From Flavobacteriaceae bacterium UBA7302 (GTDB lineage Bacteria > Bacteroidota > Bacteroidia > Flavobacteriales > Flavobacteriaceae): 64,000 nt of DNA. Numbering within the stretch: position 1 is the first letter of the stretch; every line of letters begins with the position of its first letter. Shown here one piece after another: positions 24,283 through 34,098 of this stretch. Below the pieces are notes generated by a model, which ran no database searches, was not told the origin of the DNA, and saw only the letters and a list, made by a program, of their open reading frames with translations. A program made the translations under genes and the position numbers. Where the stretch lies: NCBI GenBank assembly GCA_002471825.1, contig DKQS01000011.1:190144-254143 (forward strand), read 5' to 3'.

Positions 24283-26883
24283 TCAATTTCTGAGTAAGGA
24301 AAAATTTCCGTGTAAAATCTCTCCACTTTCCGTCACTACCTGAAACCAAAAATCAGCCGCATTGAGAGGTTTCCCATTTAAAGTACCGTCCCAGAATTCA
24401 TCCTGATTCATTCTTTTGACCAGTCCGCCATAGCGATTGTAAATGGATATGGTATATCTAGGCTCAGGAAAATCCTTTAACTTCCAGAAATCATTGCTTC
24501 CATCACCATTAGGAGTAAAAAACGTCGGAAAAGTCCTGACGTAAACTTCCTCACTGTAAAACTCGCATCCATTGGCGCCGCGAACATAGACTGTATTTCT
24601 TCCTCCAGGCACATTGTTGAACTTATTTTGAGATGTATAATTGATTCCGTCTAAGGAATATTCATATTCCCGCGTCGAATACACATTGACAATAATATTA
24701 TTATTCTTCGCAAGAAAATCATTCACTTTTACCCGAACATTGCTCAAGGAAGAATCTTGAATGACTTGCACATTCACGGAAGCCGAATCGATGCCACAAG
24801 GACCATTGTCTACCGTATAGGTATAGAGTCCTGAGGGATTTACAGAAGGATCAAACATGCCGTTGACCAGGTTGCCAGACCACACTCCGTTTGTATCAAC
24901 ATTCTCACCCAACAATTCAAATAGATCCACAGGGTTTTCAAACTCACAAAGAGTTAAACTGTTGTCTGATCCTGCAACTGGAGTTTTCGATTTATTGATA
25001 GTCACCGCAGAGCGCACTGTTCCACAGAACTGACCAATAACCACGTATTCATAGACATCAGCAAAATCTACCACGGGATTATAAATACTCGATCCACTGG
25101 CCAACTCCGGCGTCCAATAGCCGCCAGGCGAAGGATTCCCGCCCAACAAACTGAACAAATCAACATTTCCCGTATCACTACAAACGGTCAACTCACCACC
25201 CGTTCCGGCATTTACATCGGAAACAAAAACCACTTCAATTTGTGAGATTCGATCGCCACATAAAGGATTCGTGTGGGTATAGGTGTAGGTGCCTGCTCTA
25301 TCGGCTGAGGGATCAAACATACTCGTACCACTTACCAGGGCTGGAGACCAAACCCCACCCGCATCCGGAGTGCCTCCCAGTTTGGTTAACAAATCAAAAG
25401 TTCTATCGGTGCGACATACTTCTAAAAAAGCGTCACGACCCGGATCTAGGGTGCTTTTTTCCAAAAAGTCATAAGTACCATTGTTGTCTTTATCATCTGG
25501 AGTGGTGTAGCCTGTCGGTTCATTAATAATTCGTCCCGAAATATCAACATCATCGGGCAAATCTCCTAAAACGCCATCGCCATTTGGGTCTAAAAATCCG
25601 GCTTCAATCACATCAAAGCAATCGTCACCGTCTGCATCCAAATCTTTGGTATCTGGAAAACCATCTCCATCGGTATCAGTGAGACCATTGCCTTCTGTCT
25701 GATCTAGAATCCCGTCATTATCATCATCAACATCCAAGATGTTGGGCACGCCATCTCCATCAAAATCATCCTCACAGATATCTAATACAATGGAGGAATT
25801 TAAGCAATCACCCAGATTATCTTGAATGACCAAATTCCCTACAATAGTTCCATTGTTGATAAGATTACACAGCCAAGAACAATTGGAAAGACTGGTATTC
25901 TCTTGCACCTCAACATTTCCATCCACATAAATTAACAGTCCGAAACCTGTCACTTCATTCAGATTCGGATTCTGTGAAATTTTAAACCAATCTTCACCAA
26001 CATTTATCGCCCCCACGCGTTCCATATTATCAAACCCAATCAACTTTTGGATGGAGGTTTCGGTAATGCTAAAGCCACCTCCTGCATAGGTCAATTGACC
26101 AAAACCCTCAATACTTTCAATACCATTTCCGATAATTTCGAAATTACGACTAACGGTTTGAAGAAGGGAAAATCCTCTGATGACGGTAGCGTCTCGAATG
26201 AAAAAATCGTTTCCAACGGATTGTAGTTTATTGAATCCAATGACAGCTTCTAATTTGGGGTTGAAGTTGATGTTCAAATCATTACCAATCACCTCGAGGT
26301 TGTTAAAACTTGGTATGGATGTTAGGTCTACATTATCACTGATATCAAAAATACCATTTACTGTTTTCAGGGCTTCAAATCCCGTAATGGTTCTCAAACT
26401 TGTTAATTGCCCAATTTCAAAATTATTGGGTACGGTTTCCAAACTGGCAAAACCTCTAATGGTTTGAAGGGAGGCGCTGTTGGTAATTACAAAATCTTGC
26501 ACTTGAGTGAGGCTGTTAAAACCATTCACATCGATGAGCTCCCGACAGTTGTTTATTTCCAAGAGTCCGCCTACAGTTCGCAAATTTTCAAATCCCTCAA
26601 TGACCTGTGCACTAATAGTAATCGAAAGTTTTCCGCCTACAGATTCTATAAAGTTCAAAGGAGATAAGTCTCGTATTTCAGACCTTATAACTCCCGAGGC
26701 ATCGTCTGAAGTAAATCCGTCTGCAATAAGCAAGTCGCCCGGAATATTTTTACAATTTGGATAATTGGCCGCAAAATCATTGACCTCGCGTTGTGAAGAA
26801 AGGGTAATGATATAATCAGAAGGACATTGGGAAAAAACCCAAAGGGGAATAAAACACAATATCAAAAAAACGCGCCTTCTCAT
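24283..26883 (-). CDS. Secreted protein with L-domain repeats and a type IX secretion (type B) C-terminal sorting domain
   Basis: 866 residues. A signal peptide (MRRRVFLILCFIPLWVFSQ) comes first. Then come about 12 receptor-L-domain-like leucine-rich units (50-330; FENLRTVGGLLEINNCREL, SLQTIRGFASLETV). Next is a thrombospondin type 3-like Ca2+ segment (about 370-470; DGDGVPNILDVDDDNDG), then four Ig-like beta repeats (GGTPDAGGVWSPALVSG and variants), and a gliding-motility C-terminal domain (about 785-866; FFTPNGDGSNDFWKL ... ISIYNRYGGLVKRM ... FWFQVVTESGEILHGNFSLLR). The last is the sorting signal of the type IX system, so the protein is exported to the cell surface, probably as an adhesin. 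It is monocistronic. Confidence 0.88.
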   Translation of the reverse strand: MRRRVFLILCFIPLWVFSQCPSDYIITLSSQREVNDFAANYPNCKNIPGDLLIADGFTSDDASGVIRSEIRDLSPLNFIESVGGKLSITISAQVIEGFENLRTVGGLLEINNCRELIDVNGFNSLTQVQDFVITNSASLQTIRGFASLETVPNNFEIGQLTSLRTITGFEALKTVNGIFDISDNVDLTSIPSFNNLEVIGNDLNINFNPKLEAVIGFNKLQSVGNDFFIRDATVIRGFSLLQTVSRNFEIIGNGIESIEGFGQLTYAGGGFSITETSIQKLIGFDNMERVGAINVGEDWFKISQNPNLNEVTGFGLLIYVDGNVEVQENTSLSNCSWLCNLINNGTIVGNLVIQDNLGDCLNSSIVLDICEDDFDGDGVPNILDVDDDNDGILDQTEGNGLTDTDGDGFPDTKDLDADGDDCFDVIEAGFLDPNGDGVLGDLPDDVDISGRIINEPTGYTTPDDKDNNGTYDFLEKSTLDPGRDAFLEVCRTDRTFDLLTKLGGTPDAGGVWSPALVSGTSMFDPSADRAGTYTYTHTNPLCGDRISQIEVVFVSDVNAGTGGELTVCSDTGNVDLFSLLGGNPSPGGYWTPELASGSSIYNPVVDFADVYEYVVIGQFCGTVRSAVTINKSKTPVAGSDNSLTLCEFENPVDLFELLGENVDTNGVWSGNLVNGMFDPSVNPSGLYTYTVDNGPCGIDSASVNVQVIQDSSLSNVRVKVNDFLAKNNNIIVNVYSTREYEYSLDGINYTSQNKFNNVPGGRNTVYVRGANGCEFYSEEVYVRTFPTFFTPNGDGSNDFWKLKDFPEPRYTISIYNRYGGLVKRMNQDEFWDGTLNGKPLNAADFWFQVVTESGEILHGNFSLLRN

Positions 26884-26963
26884 CTTCTAACAAAAATAAC
26901 CATTCAATTGTAGTTTTTCGCTAGAAAAAATCTTAAAATTCGCGGTTGCTCAGGGAATTTAAA

Positions 26964-27914
26964 TTACTCAGTTTCAATACTCTTGTAAGCAGTAATGATT
27001 TTCTTGACCAATTTATGGCGCACTACATCCTTATCATCCAAATAGACATGACCGATTCCTTCGATGTCTTTCAATGCCAATAAGGATTCTTTTAATCCAG
27101 AAACTTGTTTACGAGGTAAGTCGATTTGCCCTGGATCTCCGGTAATGATAAACTTGGCGTGCATCCCCATTCTGGTTAAGAACATTTTCATTTGATTGTG
27201 AGTCGTGTTCTGTGCTTCATCCAAAATAACAAAGGCATTGTCTAAGGTTCTACCACGCATAAATGCCAAAGGCGCAATTTGAATAACACCCTTCTCCAAG
27301 TGGGATTGCAATTTCTCATGAGGAATCATATCACGAAGGGCATCGTATAAGGGCTGCATGTACGGATCTAATTTTTCCTTCAAATCTCCAGGTAAGAATC
27401 CGAGATTTTCACCGGATTCTACAGCAGGTCTTGTCAGAATGATTCGCTTTACTTGTTTCTCTTTCAAAGCTCTTACCGCAAGTGCTACCGCAGTATAGGT
27501 TTTTCCTGTTCCTGCTGGACCAACAGCAAACAACATGTCGTTCTTATCCATAAGGGTTACCATACGACGCTGATTCAAGGTCTGTGCTTTGATCAATCGA
27601 CCACTTACCCCGTGGACCAACACATCTTTTTTATTAGAAGAACTGCTGTCGCGTTCTTCATTGGTAGACGTAATGATACGCTCAATACTATTTTCATCCA
27701 ATTTGTTGTAGCGATGAAAATACTTGATCAAACTTTCTAACCGTTTTTCAAACTCGTCTAGAATATCGGCTTCACCATAAATTTTGAGCTTCGCACCTCG
27801 TGCAACAATTTTAATTTTCGGAAAGTATCTTTTTAATAGGTCGATGGTACTATTGTGGGCACCAAAAAAATCCTTAGGATTGATTTCTGTTAGTTCTATA
27901 GTGCGTTCGTTCAA
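26964..27914 (-). CDS. phoH: PhoH-like ATPase
   Basis: 316 residues. An N-terminal KH-like part (about 1-110; FFGAHNSTIDLLKRYFPKIKIVARGAKLKIYG) precedes the PhoH P-loop ATPase. The ATPase has Walker A GPAGTGKT (about 132-139), Walker B AFVILDEAQNTTHNQMKMFLTRMG, and ITGDPGQIDLP. PhoH proteins bind ATP and RNA and are linked to ribosome or RNA quality control. It is divergent from the SAM hydroxide adenosyltransferase gene. The order purC-phoH-SAM hydroxide adenosyltransferase-gldF-gldG is one I know as common in flavobacteria. Confidence 0.92.
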   Translation of the reverse strand: MNERTIELTEINPKDFFGAHNSTIDLLKRYFPKIKIVARGAKLKIYGEADILDEFEKRLESLIKYFHRYNKLDENSIERIITSTNEERDSSSSNKKDVLVHGVSGRLIKAQTLNQRRMVTLMDKNDMLFAVGPAGTGKTYTAVALAVRALKEKQVKRIILTRPAVESGENLGFLPGDLKEKLDPYMQPLYDALRDMIPHEKLQSHLEKGVIQIAPLAFMRGRTLDNAFVILDEAQNTTHNQMKMFLTRMGMHAKFIITGDPGQIDLPRKQVSGLKESLLALKDIEGIGHVYLDDKDVVRHKLVKKIITAYKSIETE

Positions 27915-28045
27915 ATGAAAATAATTTATGAAAGTTTATCGTTATTTAATTGCTATCTATATCACTTAAAATTAGCAAAATGTTTAGTTTTGCTTTAAGC
28001 AGCATAGATATTTTTTGCACATTTAATTAACAACCTAAAAAATTA

Positions 28046-28873
28046 ATGTCTTTCATCACCTTAACTACAGATTTTGGAACAAAAGATCACTTTGTTGGCT
28101 CTGTTAAAGGTGCAATCTATTCGCAGTTACCCACCGCGAAAATCGTTGACATTACGCATGAAATATCACCATTCAATATTACTGAAACTGCCTATATCTT
28201 AAAGAATTCCTACAAGAGTTTTCCGAAAGGAACCGTTCATATTGTTGGGGTCGATTCTGAATTAAGCACTTTCAACAAACACATAGCTATTGAACTTGAC
28301 GATCATTATTTTGTTTGTCCAGACAATGGTCTTATTTCCATGATTGCCTCAGAAATACAGCCCACTAAAATTGTAGAAATTACCATTCACAATCGTGTGG
28401 AAACTAGTTTTCCTGTATTGGATGTATTTGTGAACGTGGCCTGCTTTATCATTCGGGGAGGAAATCTATCCATCGTTGGAAAAGAAATCAAAGAATACAA
28501 GAAACTCATCGAAATCAAAGCCAAAGTCAATCAAGAACAAAACCAAATTACGGGTGGTGTTTTGTACATCGATAATTACGGAAACATCATTACCAACATT
28601 ACCAAAAAGCTTTTTGAAGAAGTTGGAAAAGGGCGCGACTTTACGGTGAGAGCATCTCGCTATTCTTTTCAGAAAATACACAACAAATACAACGACATCT
28701 TACCTGCCAATAGCGGTAATACCCGTTCATTTGATGGTCAACGTTTGGCCCTGTTCAATTCGGCAGGATATTTAGAAATTGCCATCTATCGCAGCAATTT
28801 ACAAACCGTAGGAGGGGCTTCTACCTTACTCGGACTGGAATACAGAGATACTGTAATAATCGATTTTGACTAA
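28046..28873 (+). CDS. SAM hydroxide adenosyltransferase (SAM-dependent chlorinase/fluorinase family)
   Basis: 275 residues. The family motifs LTTDFGTKDHFVGSVKGAIY (7-26), VVDITHEI-type (IVDITHEISPFN), HIVGVDSE, VCPDNGLIS and the C-terminal IDNYGNIITNI are present. Family members hydrolyse S-adenosylmethionine to adenosine and methionine; the few halogenases lack the Asp-Tyr/Arg-His arrangement of the hydrolases, and nothing here suggests halogenation. The gldF gene starts on its last stop base (28873), so the two are co-translated, a linkage of unknown meaning to gliding. Confidence 0.88.
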   Translation: MSFITLTTDFGTKDHFVGSVKGAIYSQLPTAKIVDITHEISPFNITETAYILKNSYKSFPKGTVHIVGVDSELSTFNKHIAIELDDHYFVCPDNGLISMIASEIQPTKIVEITIHNRVETSFPVLDVFVNVACFIIRGGNLSIVGKEIKEYKKLIEIKAKVNQEQNQITGGVLYIDNYGNIITNITKKLFEEVGKGRDFTVRASRYSFQKIHNKYNDILPANSGNTRSFDGQRLALFNSAGYLEIAIYRSNLQTVGGASTLLGLEYRDTVIIDFD

Positions 28874-29595
28874 TGGTTCAGCAAATCCTAAAAAAAGAAT
28901 TCAATACCTTTTTTAGCTCGAATATCGGCTACTTAATTGTGGCAATCTTTTTGTTGGCAAACGGACTCTTTTTGTGGGTTTTCAAAACCGAATTCAATAT
29001 TTTAAATGCCGGATTTGCCGATCTGAGTGCTTTTTTCAATTTAACGCCTTGGGTATTTATGTTCATTATTCCTGCCATTACCATGAAAAGTTTTGTGGAA
29101 GAATACAATTCGGGCACCATTGAGATCTTAAAAACCAAACCTATATCCAATTGGCAAATTGTAATGGGAAAATTCTTAGGAACAAGCGCCATCCTTTTGG
29201 TGGCATTGATTCCTACCATTGTTTATTTGCTGAGCATTTACCTACTTTCTTTTCCTATGGGAAATATCGACTTGGGAAGCATTCTTGGATCCTATTTAGG
29301 ATTGTTATTCATCGGCTTGGTTTTTACCAGCATTGGTATTTTTTCATCCTCCATTTCCAAATCGCAAGTAGGGGCCTTCCTCGTAGCAATCGTTCTTTGT
29401 TTTATAAGTTTTTACGGATTCAATATTGTATCGGAAACCTTTCTAGGTGCGAGTGATGTGTTGGAATCCTTAAGCGGATTTGAATACTATAAAAACATTG
29501 CCAAAGGGGTTATCGACTCTCGCGACTTGATATACTTTTTGACGACTACCGCCTTCTTTTTGTTCCTATCTAAATCAATCATCGATGGGAAATAA
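28873..29595 (+). CDS. gldF: Gliding motility-associated ABC transporter permease GldF
   Basis: 240 residues with six membrane helices, an ABC-2 type permease. The N-terminus (ILKKEFNTFFSSNIGYLIVAIFLLANGLFLWVF) and FFNLTPWVFMFIIPAITMKSFVEEYNSGTIEILKTKPISNWQIVMGKFLG are characteristic of GldF. With GldG and the ATPase GldA (not in this window) it forms a transporter needed for gliding in Flavobacterium johnsoniae. It overlaps the upstream gene by 1 bp and gldG by 11 bp. Confidence 0.92.
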   Translation: MVQQILKKEFNTFFSSNIGYLIVAIFLLANGLFLWVFKTEFNILNAGFADLSAFFNLTPWVFMFIIPAITMKSFVEEYNSGTIEILKTKPISNWQIVMGKFLGTSAILLVALIPTIVYLLSIYLLSFPMGNIDLGSILGSYLGLLFIGLVFTSIGIFSSSISKSQVGAFLVAIVLCFISFYGFNIVSETFLGASDVLESLSGFEYYKNIAKGVIDSRDLIYFLTTTAFFLFLSKSIIDGK

Positions 29596-31228
29596 AAAGT
29601 TGTTACACATACTATTGGGATTGATACTCTTGTTTTTGATTAACGGAGCAAGTTCATTGGTTTACCTTAAGGTCGATCTAACCTCCGACAAACGATACAC
29701 GCTTTCAGAAACGACTACCAACATCCTCGATCAATTGCAAAACAAAGTGTTTGTAACAGTCTACCTCGAAGGCGATTTTCCTTTGGAATTCAAAAAACTA
29801 CAAGACGAAACTGCCCAATTCCTTGAGGAGATTCAGGATGAGAATGACAATATTTCCTTTGAGTTTGAAAATCCAAATAGTCAAAAGGAAGCCTTGATTA
29901 AAAAGGGAATGATTCCGAGTCAATTGACTGTGGAAGAGGAAGGTAAATTAAGTGAGGCCATCATATTCCCCTATGCCGAAATCCAATATGGAGATAAGAC
30001 GAGTATCGTGAATCTCTTACCGACAACGGTTACCGTTAGTCAAGAAAGTCAGTTGCAACTGGCCATTGAGAATTTGGAGTACAATTTCTCCGAAACACTT
30101 TTCAAAATTAGTCAGCGAAAGAAAAAATCGATTGCTTACCTGACTGGGAACGGGCAATTGCAAGACATAGAAGTATATAGCTTTTTAAGCAAGTTGAACG
30201 ACAGTTATAATCTGGCAAAATTCACTCTCGATTCCGTTGCAGCCAATCCAGTGCCAACTAGTAACAGGCTCAATGCTTTTGACGCGTTGATCATTGCGAA
30301 ACCTACGGAAACGTTCAGCGAAAAGGAAAAACTAAGCATTGATCAATTCATTATGAATGGTGGTAAGACCTTATGGATGATTGACAATGTGCAGGCCGAT
30401 CAAGATAGCCTGTACACCAGTAGTCGAATTTTAGCCTATCCGAGAGACTTGAACCTAACCGATCAGCTCTTCTCTTATGGTGTTCGCATCAATCCTATTT
30501 TGGTGAAAGACTTCTATGCGGCAGATTTACGATTGGTAACGGGTTCCAGCGGAAATCAGAATCAATATAGCAACCTGAAATGGGTGTATCATCCATTGGT
30601 TAGTGGCAATCCCTATCATCCGATTACCAAGAAGTTAAATCAGATTCGATTGCAGTTTGTGAATCAAATCGACACCCTAAAAAATTCTATTTCAAAGACA
30701 CCATTGTTGATTAGTTCGCCTTTTTCCAAAAAGGTAGGCACCCCTTCCATAGTGGAATTACAATCCATAGCCAAGGAAGAAACAGAAGCCGATTATAAGG
30801 ATGGTAGTCAACTATTCGGAGTGTTATTGGAAGGGAACTTCAAATCCAATTACAAAGACCGCACCTTGCCGTTTCCAGTAAAGGATTTCAAAAACCAATC
30901 GCCACCAAACAAAATGGTCGTGATTGCCGATGGTGATATTGCTAAGAACCAAGTGGCTCGCGGTAGACCTTTGGAGCTAAACCGAGACAAATGGACCAAC
31001 CAACAATTTGGAAATAAGGATTTCTTGGTGAATACCATGGACTATCTTCTGGATGATATTGGTCTCTTGGAATTGCGAAATCGAAGCATTGACTTACGCT
31101 TTTTAAACAAACAAAAAGCTTACGAAGAGCGCACTTTTTGGCAAGGCATCAACTTGTTAGTTCCAGCAATTCTATTGCTTCTTTTTGGCGCTATTTATAC
31201 CTACTTGGAAAAGAAGCGGTACCGCTAA
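29585..31228 (+). CDS. gldG: Gliding motility-associated ABC transporter substrate-binding protein GldG
   Basis: 547 residues. There is one membrane helix at the N-terminus (LLHILLGLILLFLINGASSLVYLKVDLTSDKRYTLSE) and one at the C-terminus (about 520-540), ending in a basic tail (KKRYR). The long periplasmic part is an ABC-type uncharacterised transport domain (GldG; NLEYNFSETLFKISQRKKKSIAYLTGNGQ ... IIAKPTETFSEKEKLSIDQFIMNGGKTLWMIDNV). It forms the GldAFG transporter with GldF, whose gene overlaps by 11 bp. In many relatives dnaN follows gldG directly; here about 7.4 kb of other genes lie between. Confidence 0.93.
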   Translation: MGNKKLLHILLGLILLFLINGASSLVYLKVDLTSDKRYTLSETTTNILDQLQNKVFVTVYLEGDFPLEFKKLQDETAQFLEEIQDENDNISFEFENPNSQKEALIKKGMIPSQLTVEEEGKLSEAIIFPYAEIQYGDKTSIVNLLPTTVTVSQESQLQLAIENLEYNFSETLFKISQRKKKSIAYLTGNGQLQDIEVYSFLSKLNDSYNLAKFTLDSVAANPVPTSNRLNAFDALIIAKPTETFSEKEKLSIDQFIMNGGKTLWMIDNVQADQDSLYTSSRILAYPRDLNLTDQLFSYGVRINPILVKDFYAADLRLVTGSSGNQNQYSNLKWVYHPLVSGNPYHPITKKLNQIRLQFVNQIDTLKNSISKTPLLISSPFSKKVGTPSIVELQSIAKEETEADYKDGSQLFGVLLEGNFKSNYKDRTLPFPVKDFKNQSPPNKMVVIADGDIAKNQVARGRPLELNRDKWTNQQFGNKDFLVNTMDYLLDDIGLLELRNRSIDLRFLNKQKAYEERTFWQGINLLVPAILLLLFGAIYTYLEKKRYR

Positions 31229-31998
31229 ATCGCAAATAAATCGTCGTATTTGAAGCTATAACCAAAAGCCTTTTGTAGCTTATTGGAGGATATGATTTTC
31301 CAACTTTCTTCAGAAACATTTACAAATTCCGGTGCAGGCAATCCTTTTCTGAGTCGTGCATTGGTATAAAAATCCCTACGCGTTGGATGGTGATTCGAAC
31401 AAGCATTAAACACCTCATTACCAATATTCTGCTGAATCAATTGCTTTAAAATAGCAATGCAATCATCTCGGTGTATCATATTGACAAATCCATCAGGATT
31501 GGGAATTCGTCGATTTTGAAACCAATTGGAAGGATGTCTATTGTAACCTAGCAATCCAGCAAAGCGCAATACAATCGAGTGATAAGCTTTGGAACCTTGC
31601 AAGACCTCTTCAATTTGTACCAAGGCATTGCCTTCGGCAAGTTGATCTTCTTCCGTAATTTCTATATTCAAATTCGGGTATACCGATGTTGAACTAATAA
31701 AGATGACTTTTTGAATCGGCGAATTTTCTATTTGAGAAACCAAACGTTCAAAATCTGAAACACTTTTGGAAGTGATGCAAATGATCAGAACCGAAACATT
31801 TAAAAAGTCTTCCGGAATGGAAGGATTGGCTATATCAACCAAGTAGGTATCAATTCCGAGTTGCTCGAGTTGGTCTACTTTTTCTGGAGTAGTCGTCGAA
31901 CCTTTTACGGCATAGCCATCATTCAAAAGTGCTACCGCAAGGGGTTTCCCTAGCCATCCACACCCTAAAATTCCAATACGTTTCTCCAACTGATTCAT
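31225..31998 (-). CDS. NAD(P)-binding epimerase/reductase (extended SDR, YeeZ-like)
   Basis: 257 residues from ATG 31996-31998 (MNQLEKRIGILGCGWLG). The Rossmann glycine motif is GILGCGWLGKPLA, followed by FISSTSVYPN and the C-terminal region NEVFNACSNHHPTRRDFY. The family covers NAD-dependent epimerases/dehydratases and YeeZ-like reductases. The frame is open to 32046, but a perfect -7 box (TATATTTG, minus strand, 32044-32051) overlaps that upper start, so transcription begins below it and the start at 31998 is the real one. The last 4 bp overlap gldG's end on the opposite strand. Confidence 0.8.
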   Translation of the reverse strand: MNQLEKRIGILGCGWLGKPLAVALLNDGYAVKGSTTTPEKVDQLEQLGIDTYLVDIANPSIPEDFLNVSVLIICITSKSVSDFERLVSQIENSPIQKVIFISSTSVYPNLNIEITEEDQLAEGNALVQIEEVLQGSKAYHSIVLRFAGLLGYNRHPSNWFQNRRIPNPDGFVNMIHRDDCIAILKQLIQQNIGNEVFNACSNHHPTRRDFYTNARLRKGLPAPEFVNVSEESWKIISSNKLQKAFGYSFKYDDLFAI

Positions 31999-32043
31999 CC
32001 GCTTTACTAATCTAAAATCCTCAAGAAATATGGATTCATAAAG

Positions 32044-32051
32044 CAAATATA
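32044..32051 (-). promoter_or_regulatory. -7 promoter box of the epimerase gene
   Basis: Minus-strand TATATTTG matches TAnnTTTG exactly. It rules out the upstream start at 32046 and leaves a leader of about 40 nt before ATG 31998. Confidence 0.6.
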
Positions 32052-32141
32052 CGGTGCTTATTTTAGCCTTTTATTAACAATACTGGCATTTATTAGTCGT
32101 AATTTTAGGCGATTTTAAAAATTAACATAAAACAAATCACC

Positions 32142-33065
32142 ATGAAAACAAACCAACTACGAGTATTCGGATTAGGCGCGTTGTTATCATTATTTTTAGT
32201 GAGCTGTGCACAGACCGATACCAAAAAAGAAGAGGCTAAAGAGGAAAAAACGGAGGTAAAAGCACCTGTTCGAATTGCTGCACCTGCACCAAGTCCGGCT
32301 TCAACTATAAATCAGACGGTAGGTCTTACGAAGTTTACCTTGGAATATTCTAGACCTGGAATGAAGGGAAGAAAAATCTTTGGAGACTTAGTGCCTTTCG
32401 ATAAAATCTGGAGAACTGGAGCAAACGCCAACACAAAAATTACCTTCGATACAGACATCATGATCGGAGAAACAACCGTAAAAGCAGGATCTTACTCTAT
32501 CTACACCAAGCCAGGAAAAAGCGAGTGGACGGTAATGCTTTATGCTACCACAGACAACTGGGGAAATCCAAGAGAATGGGATGATGCAAAGGTTGTGGCT
32601 TCTGCAACGGTAAAATCAGAAAACATGCCAATGACGGTAGAGTCTTTCACGATTACTTTTGACGACTTGACCAATAACTCAGCGGTTTTAGGAATGTTAT
32701 GGGAGAACACTTATGTAGGTTTGCCTTTTACAGTTCCTACAGACGGAGCAGTAATGGCTTCTATCGAAGAAGTGATGAAAGGAGAGCCTAACGACAGAGC
32801 TTATTACGATGCTGCCGTATACTTTAAGAGCGCAGGAAAAGACATCAATCAAGCATTGACTTGGATTGACAAAGCGGTTGAAATGACAAAAGAAGAGCCA
32901 AAGTTCTGGTACTTACGTCAGCAATCCTTAATCCACGCGAAAGCAGGAAAAACCGAAACTGCCATTGCAGCTGCTAAACAAAGTTTGGAATTGGCCAAGA
33001 AGGCTGGTAACGCAGATTACGTAAAAATGAATACTGACTCCTTGAAAGAATGGGGAGCGATGTAA
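32142..33065 (+). CDS. DUF2911 lipoprotein
   Basis: 307 residues with a lipobox FLVSC (Cys22) and a charged/Pro-Ala linker (23-50). The DUF2911 domain follows (about 55-200; YSRPGMKGRKIFGDLVPFDKIWRTGANANTKITFDTDIMIGETTVKAGSYSIYTKPGKSEWTVMLY). The C-terminal part (215-305) looks like TPR helices (YYDAAVYFKSAGKDINQALTWIDKAVE, AIAAAKQSLELAKKAG). The function is unknown; such proteins are abundant envelope lipoproteins in Bacteroidota. It is monocistronic, with a -7-like TAATTTTA at 32100-32107 and a strong terminator at 33089-33119. Confidence 0.9.
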   Translation: MKTNQLRVFGLGALLSLFLVSCAQTDTKKEEAKEEKTEVKAPVRIAAPAPSPASTINQTVGLTKFTLEYSRPGMKGRKIFGDLVPFDKIWRTGANANTKITFDTDIMIGETTVKAGSYSIYTKPGKSEWTVMLYATTDNWGNPREWDDAKVVASATVKSENMPMTVESFTITFDDLTNNSAVLGMLWENTYVGLPFTVPTDGAVMASIEEVMKGEPNDRAYYDAAVYFKSAGKDINQALTWIDKAVEMTKEEPKFWYLRQQSLIHAKAGKTETAIAAAKQSLELAKKAGNADYVKMNTDSLKEWGAM

Positions 33066-33088
33066 TTCGATGATAACCTATAGAAAGA

Positions 33089-33119
33089 CCTCAAGTTTAT
33101 CATGACTTGAGGTTTTTTT
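33089..33119 (+). terminator. Rho-independent terminator after the DUF2911 gene
   Basis: The perfect 8-bp stem CCTCAAGT/ACTTGAGG (33089-33096, 33105-33112) with an 8-nt loop is followed by seven T. It sits between convergent genes; the stem is symmetric, so it could also serve the minus-strand oxidoreductase. Confidence 0.88.
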
Positions 33120-34098
33120 ATTCATAGCTCAACCCTATCTCCTTCCGAATCGCATCCAACACGCGAATCAAATTCAAAGAAAATTGATGGGTCATCACAT
33201 CACTCTCTAGAAGTCCCTCCCGAATCAATTGATTGAAATGATCAATTTCAAAACTATAACCCAAAGTAGCAACGCCAAAATCCAATGTTTCTTCTTTTCC
33301 ATTTGAACGGATGGTAATCCTGTTTGGTTTGTGAAACATGGAATGGATAAGGATCTGCCCTTTTTCAAACAAGAACTTGGCTTCCGTTTTCTCGTGATGA
33401 ATCAAACTACAAGACAAATTCGCCGTTGCTTTCGGATAGTGAAATACCATCATGCAATCGGAATCGGCCCCATTGTGAAAGAAATTGGCCTTAGCTTCTA
33501 GGCTATCGGGCAGTCCCAAACTGGCAAGGGCTGCATACACAGGATAAATTCCTATATCCAAAACGGCACCGCCACCGAGCTCTTTTTTCAAAACTCGGTC
33601 TTCAAAATCCAACTGAGGTGCAAAGCTAAATCCGGCACTCAACTGTCGCAGGTCACCTAATTCTCGTGATTTTATAAACCTTAACACATGCTGAAAATGA
33701 GGCAGAAAAGCTGTCCAAAGGGCCTCCATAAGTAGCACCTCATTTTGCTGAGCACAGGCAATCATTTCCGAAACTTCCTCCACATTCATGGCGAAGGGTT
33801 TTTCGCATAAAACAGGTTTCTTATGATTCAAACACTGAATGGTATGTTCTTTATGAAAAACGTGGGGTGTTGCAATGTAAATGGCATCTATCGCATCATC
33901 TTGCATTAACAATTCATAAGAGCCATAGGCTTGTTGAGCTCCATACAAGGCACCAAAATCATCAGCCTTTTCTTGCGATCTTGAAGCAACGGCATATAGG
34001 GAACAATTCGGTACTTTCTGAAGATCTTGCGCGAATTCATGAGCGATTCGGCCTAGTCCTATAATTCCCCAACGGATGTTTCTGCTATGCGGTTTCAA
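33118..34098 (-). CDS. Gfo/Idh/MocA family oxidoreductase
   Basis: About 326 residues. The Rossmann motif IRWGIIGLGRIAHEFAQDL comes near the N-terminus, then YIATPHVFHKEHTIQCLNHKKPVLCEKPFAMN with the conserved EKP lysine. The C-terminal half (GGGAVLDIGIYPVYAALASLG) has the catalytic Asp/His-type GxxxDxGxY pattern. It is a dehydrogenase for sugars, inositols or 1,2-diols. No ATG lies near the N-terminus; the frame reaches back to a TTG at 34137, overlapping the symporter gene by 53 bp. I prefer the TTG at 34096-34098 (14-bp overlap), directly before the Rossmann strand. It is the last gene of the PIG-L/symporter operon. Confidence 0.85.
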   Translation of the reverse strand: MKPHSRNIRWGIIGLGRIAHEFAQDLQKVPNCSLYAVASRSQEKADDFGALYGAQQAYGSYELLMQDDAIDAIYIATPHVFHKEHTIQCLNHKKPVLCEKPFAMNVEEVSEMIACAQQNEVLLMEALWTAFLPHFQHVLRFIKSRELGDLRQLSAGFSFAPQLDFEDRVLKKELGGGAVLDIGIYPVYAALASLGLPDSLEAKANFFHNGADSDCMMVFHYPKATANLSCSLIHHEKTEAKFLFEKGQILIHSMFHKPNRITIRSNGKEETLDFGVATLGYSFEIDHFNQLIREGLLESDVMTHQFSLNLIRVLDAIRKEIGLSYE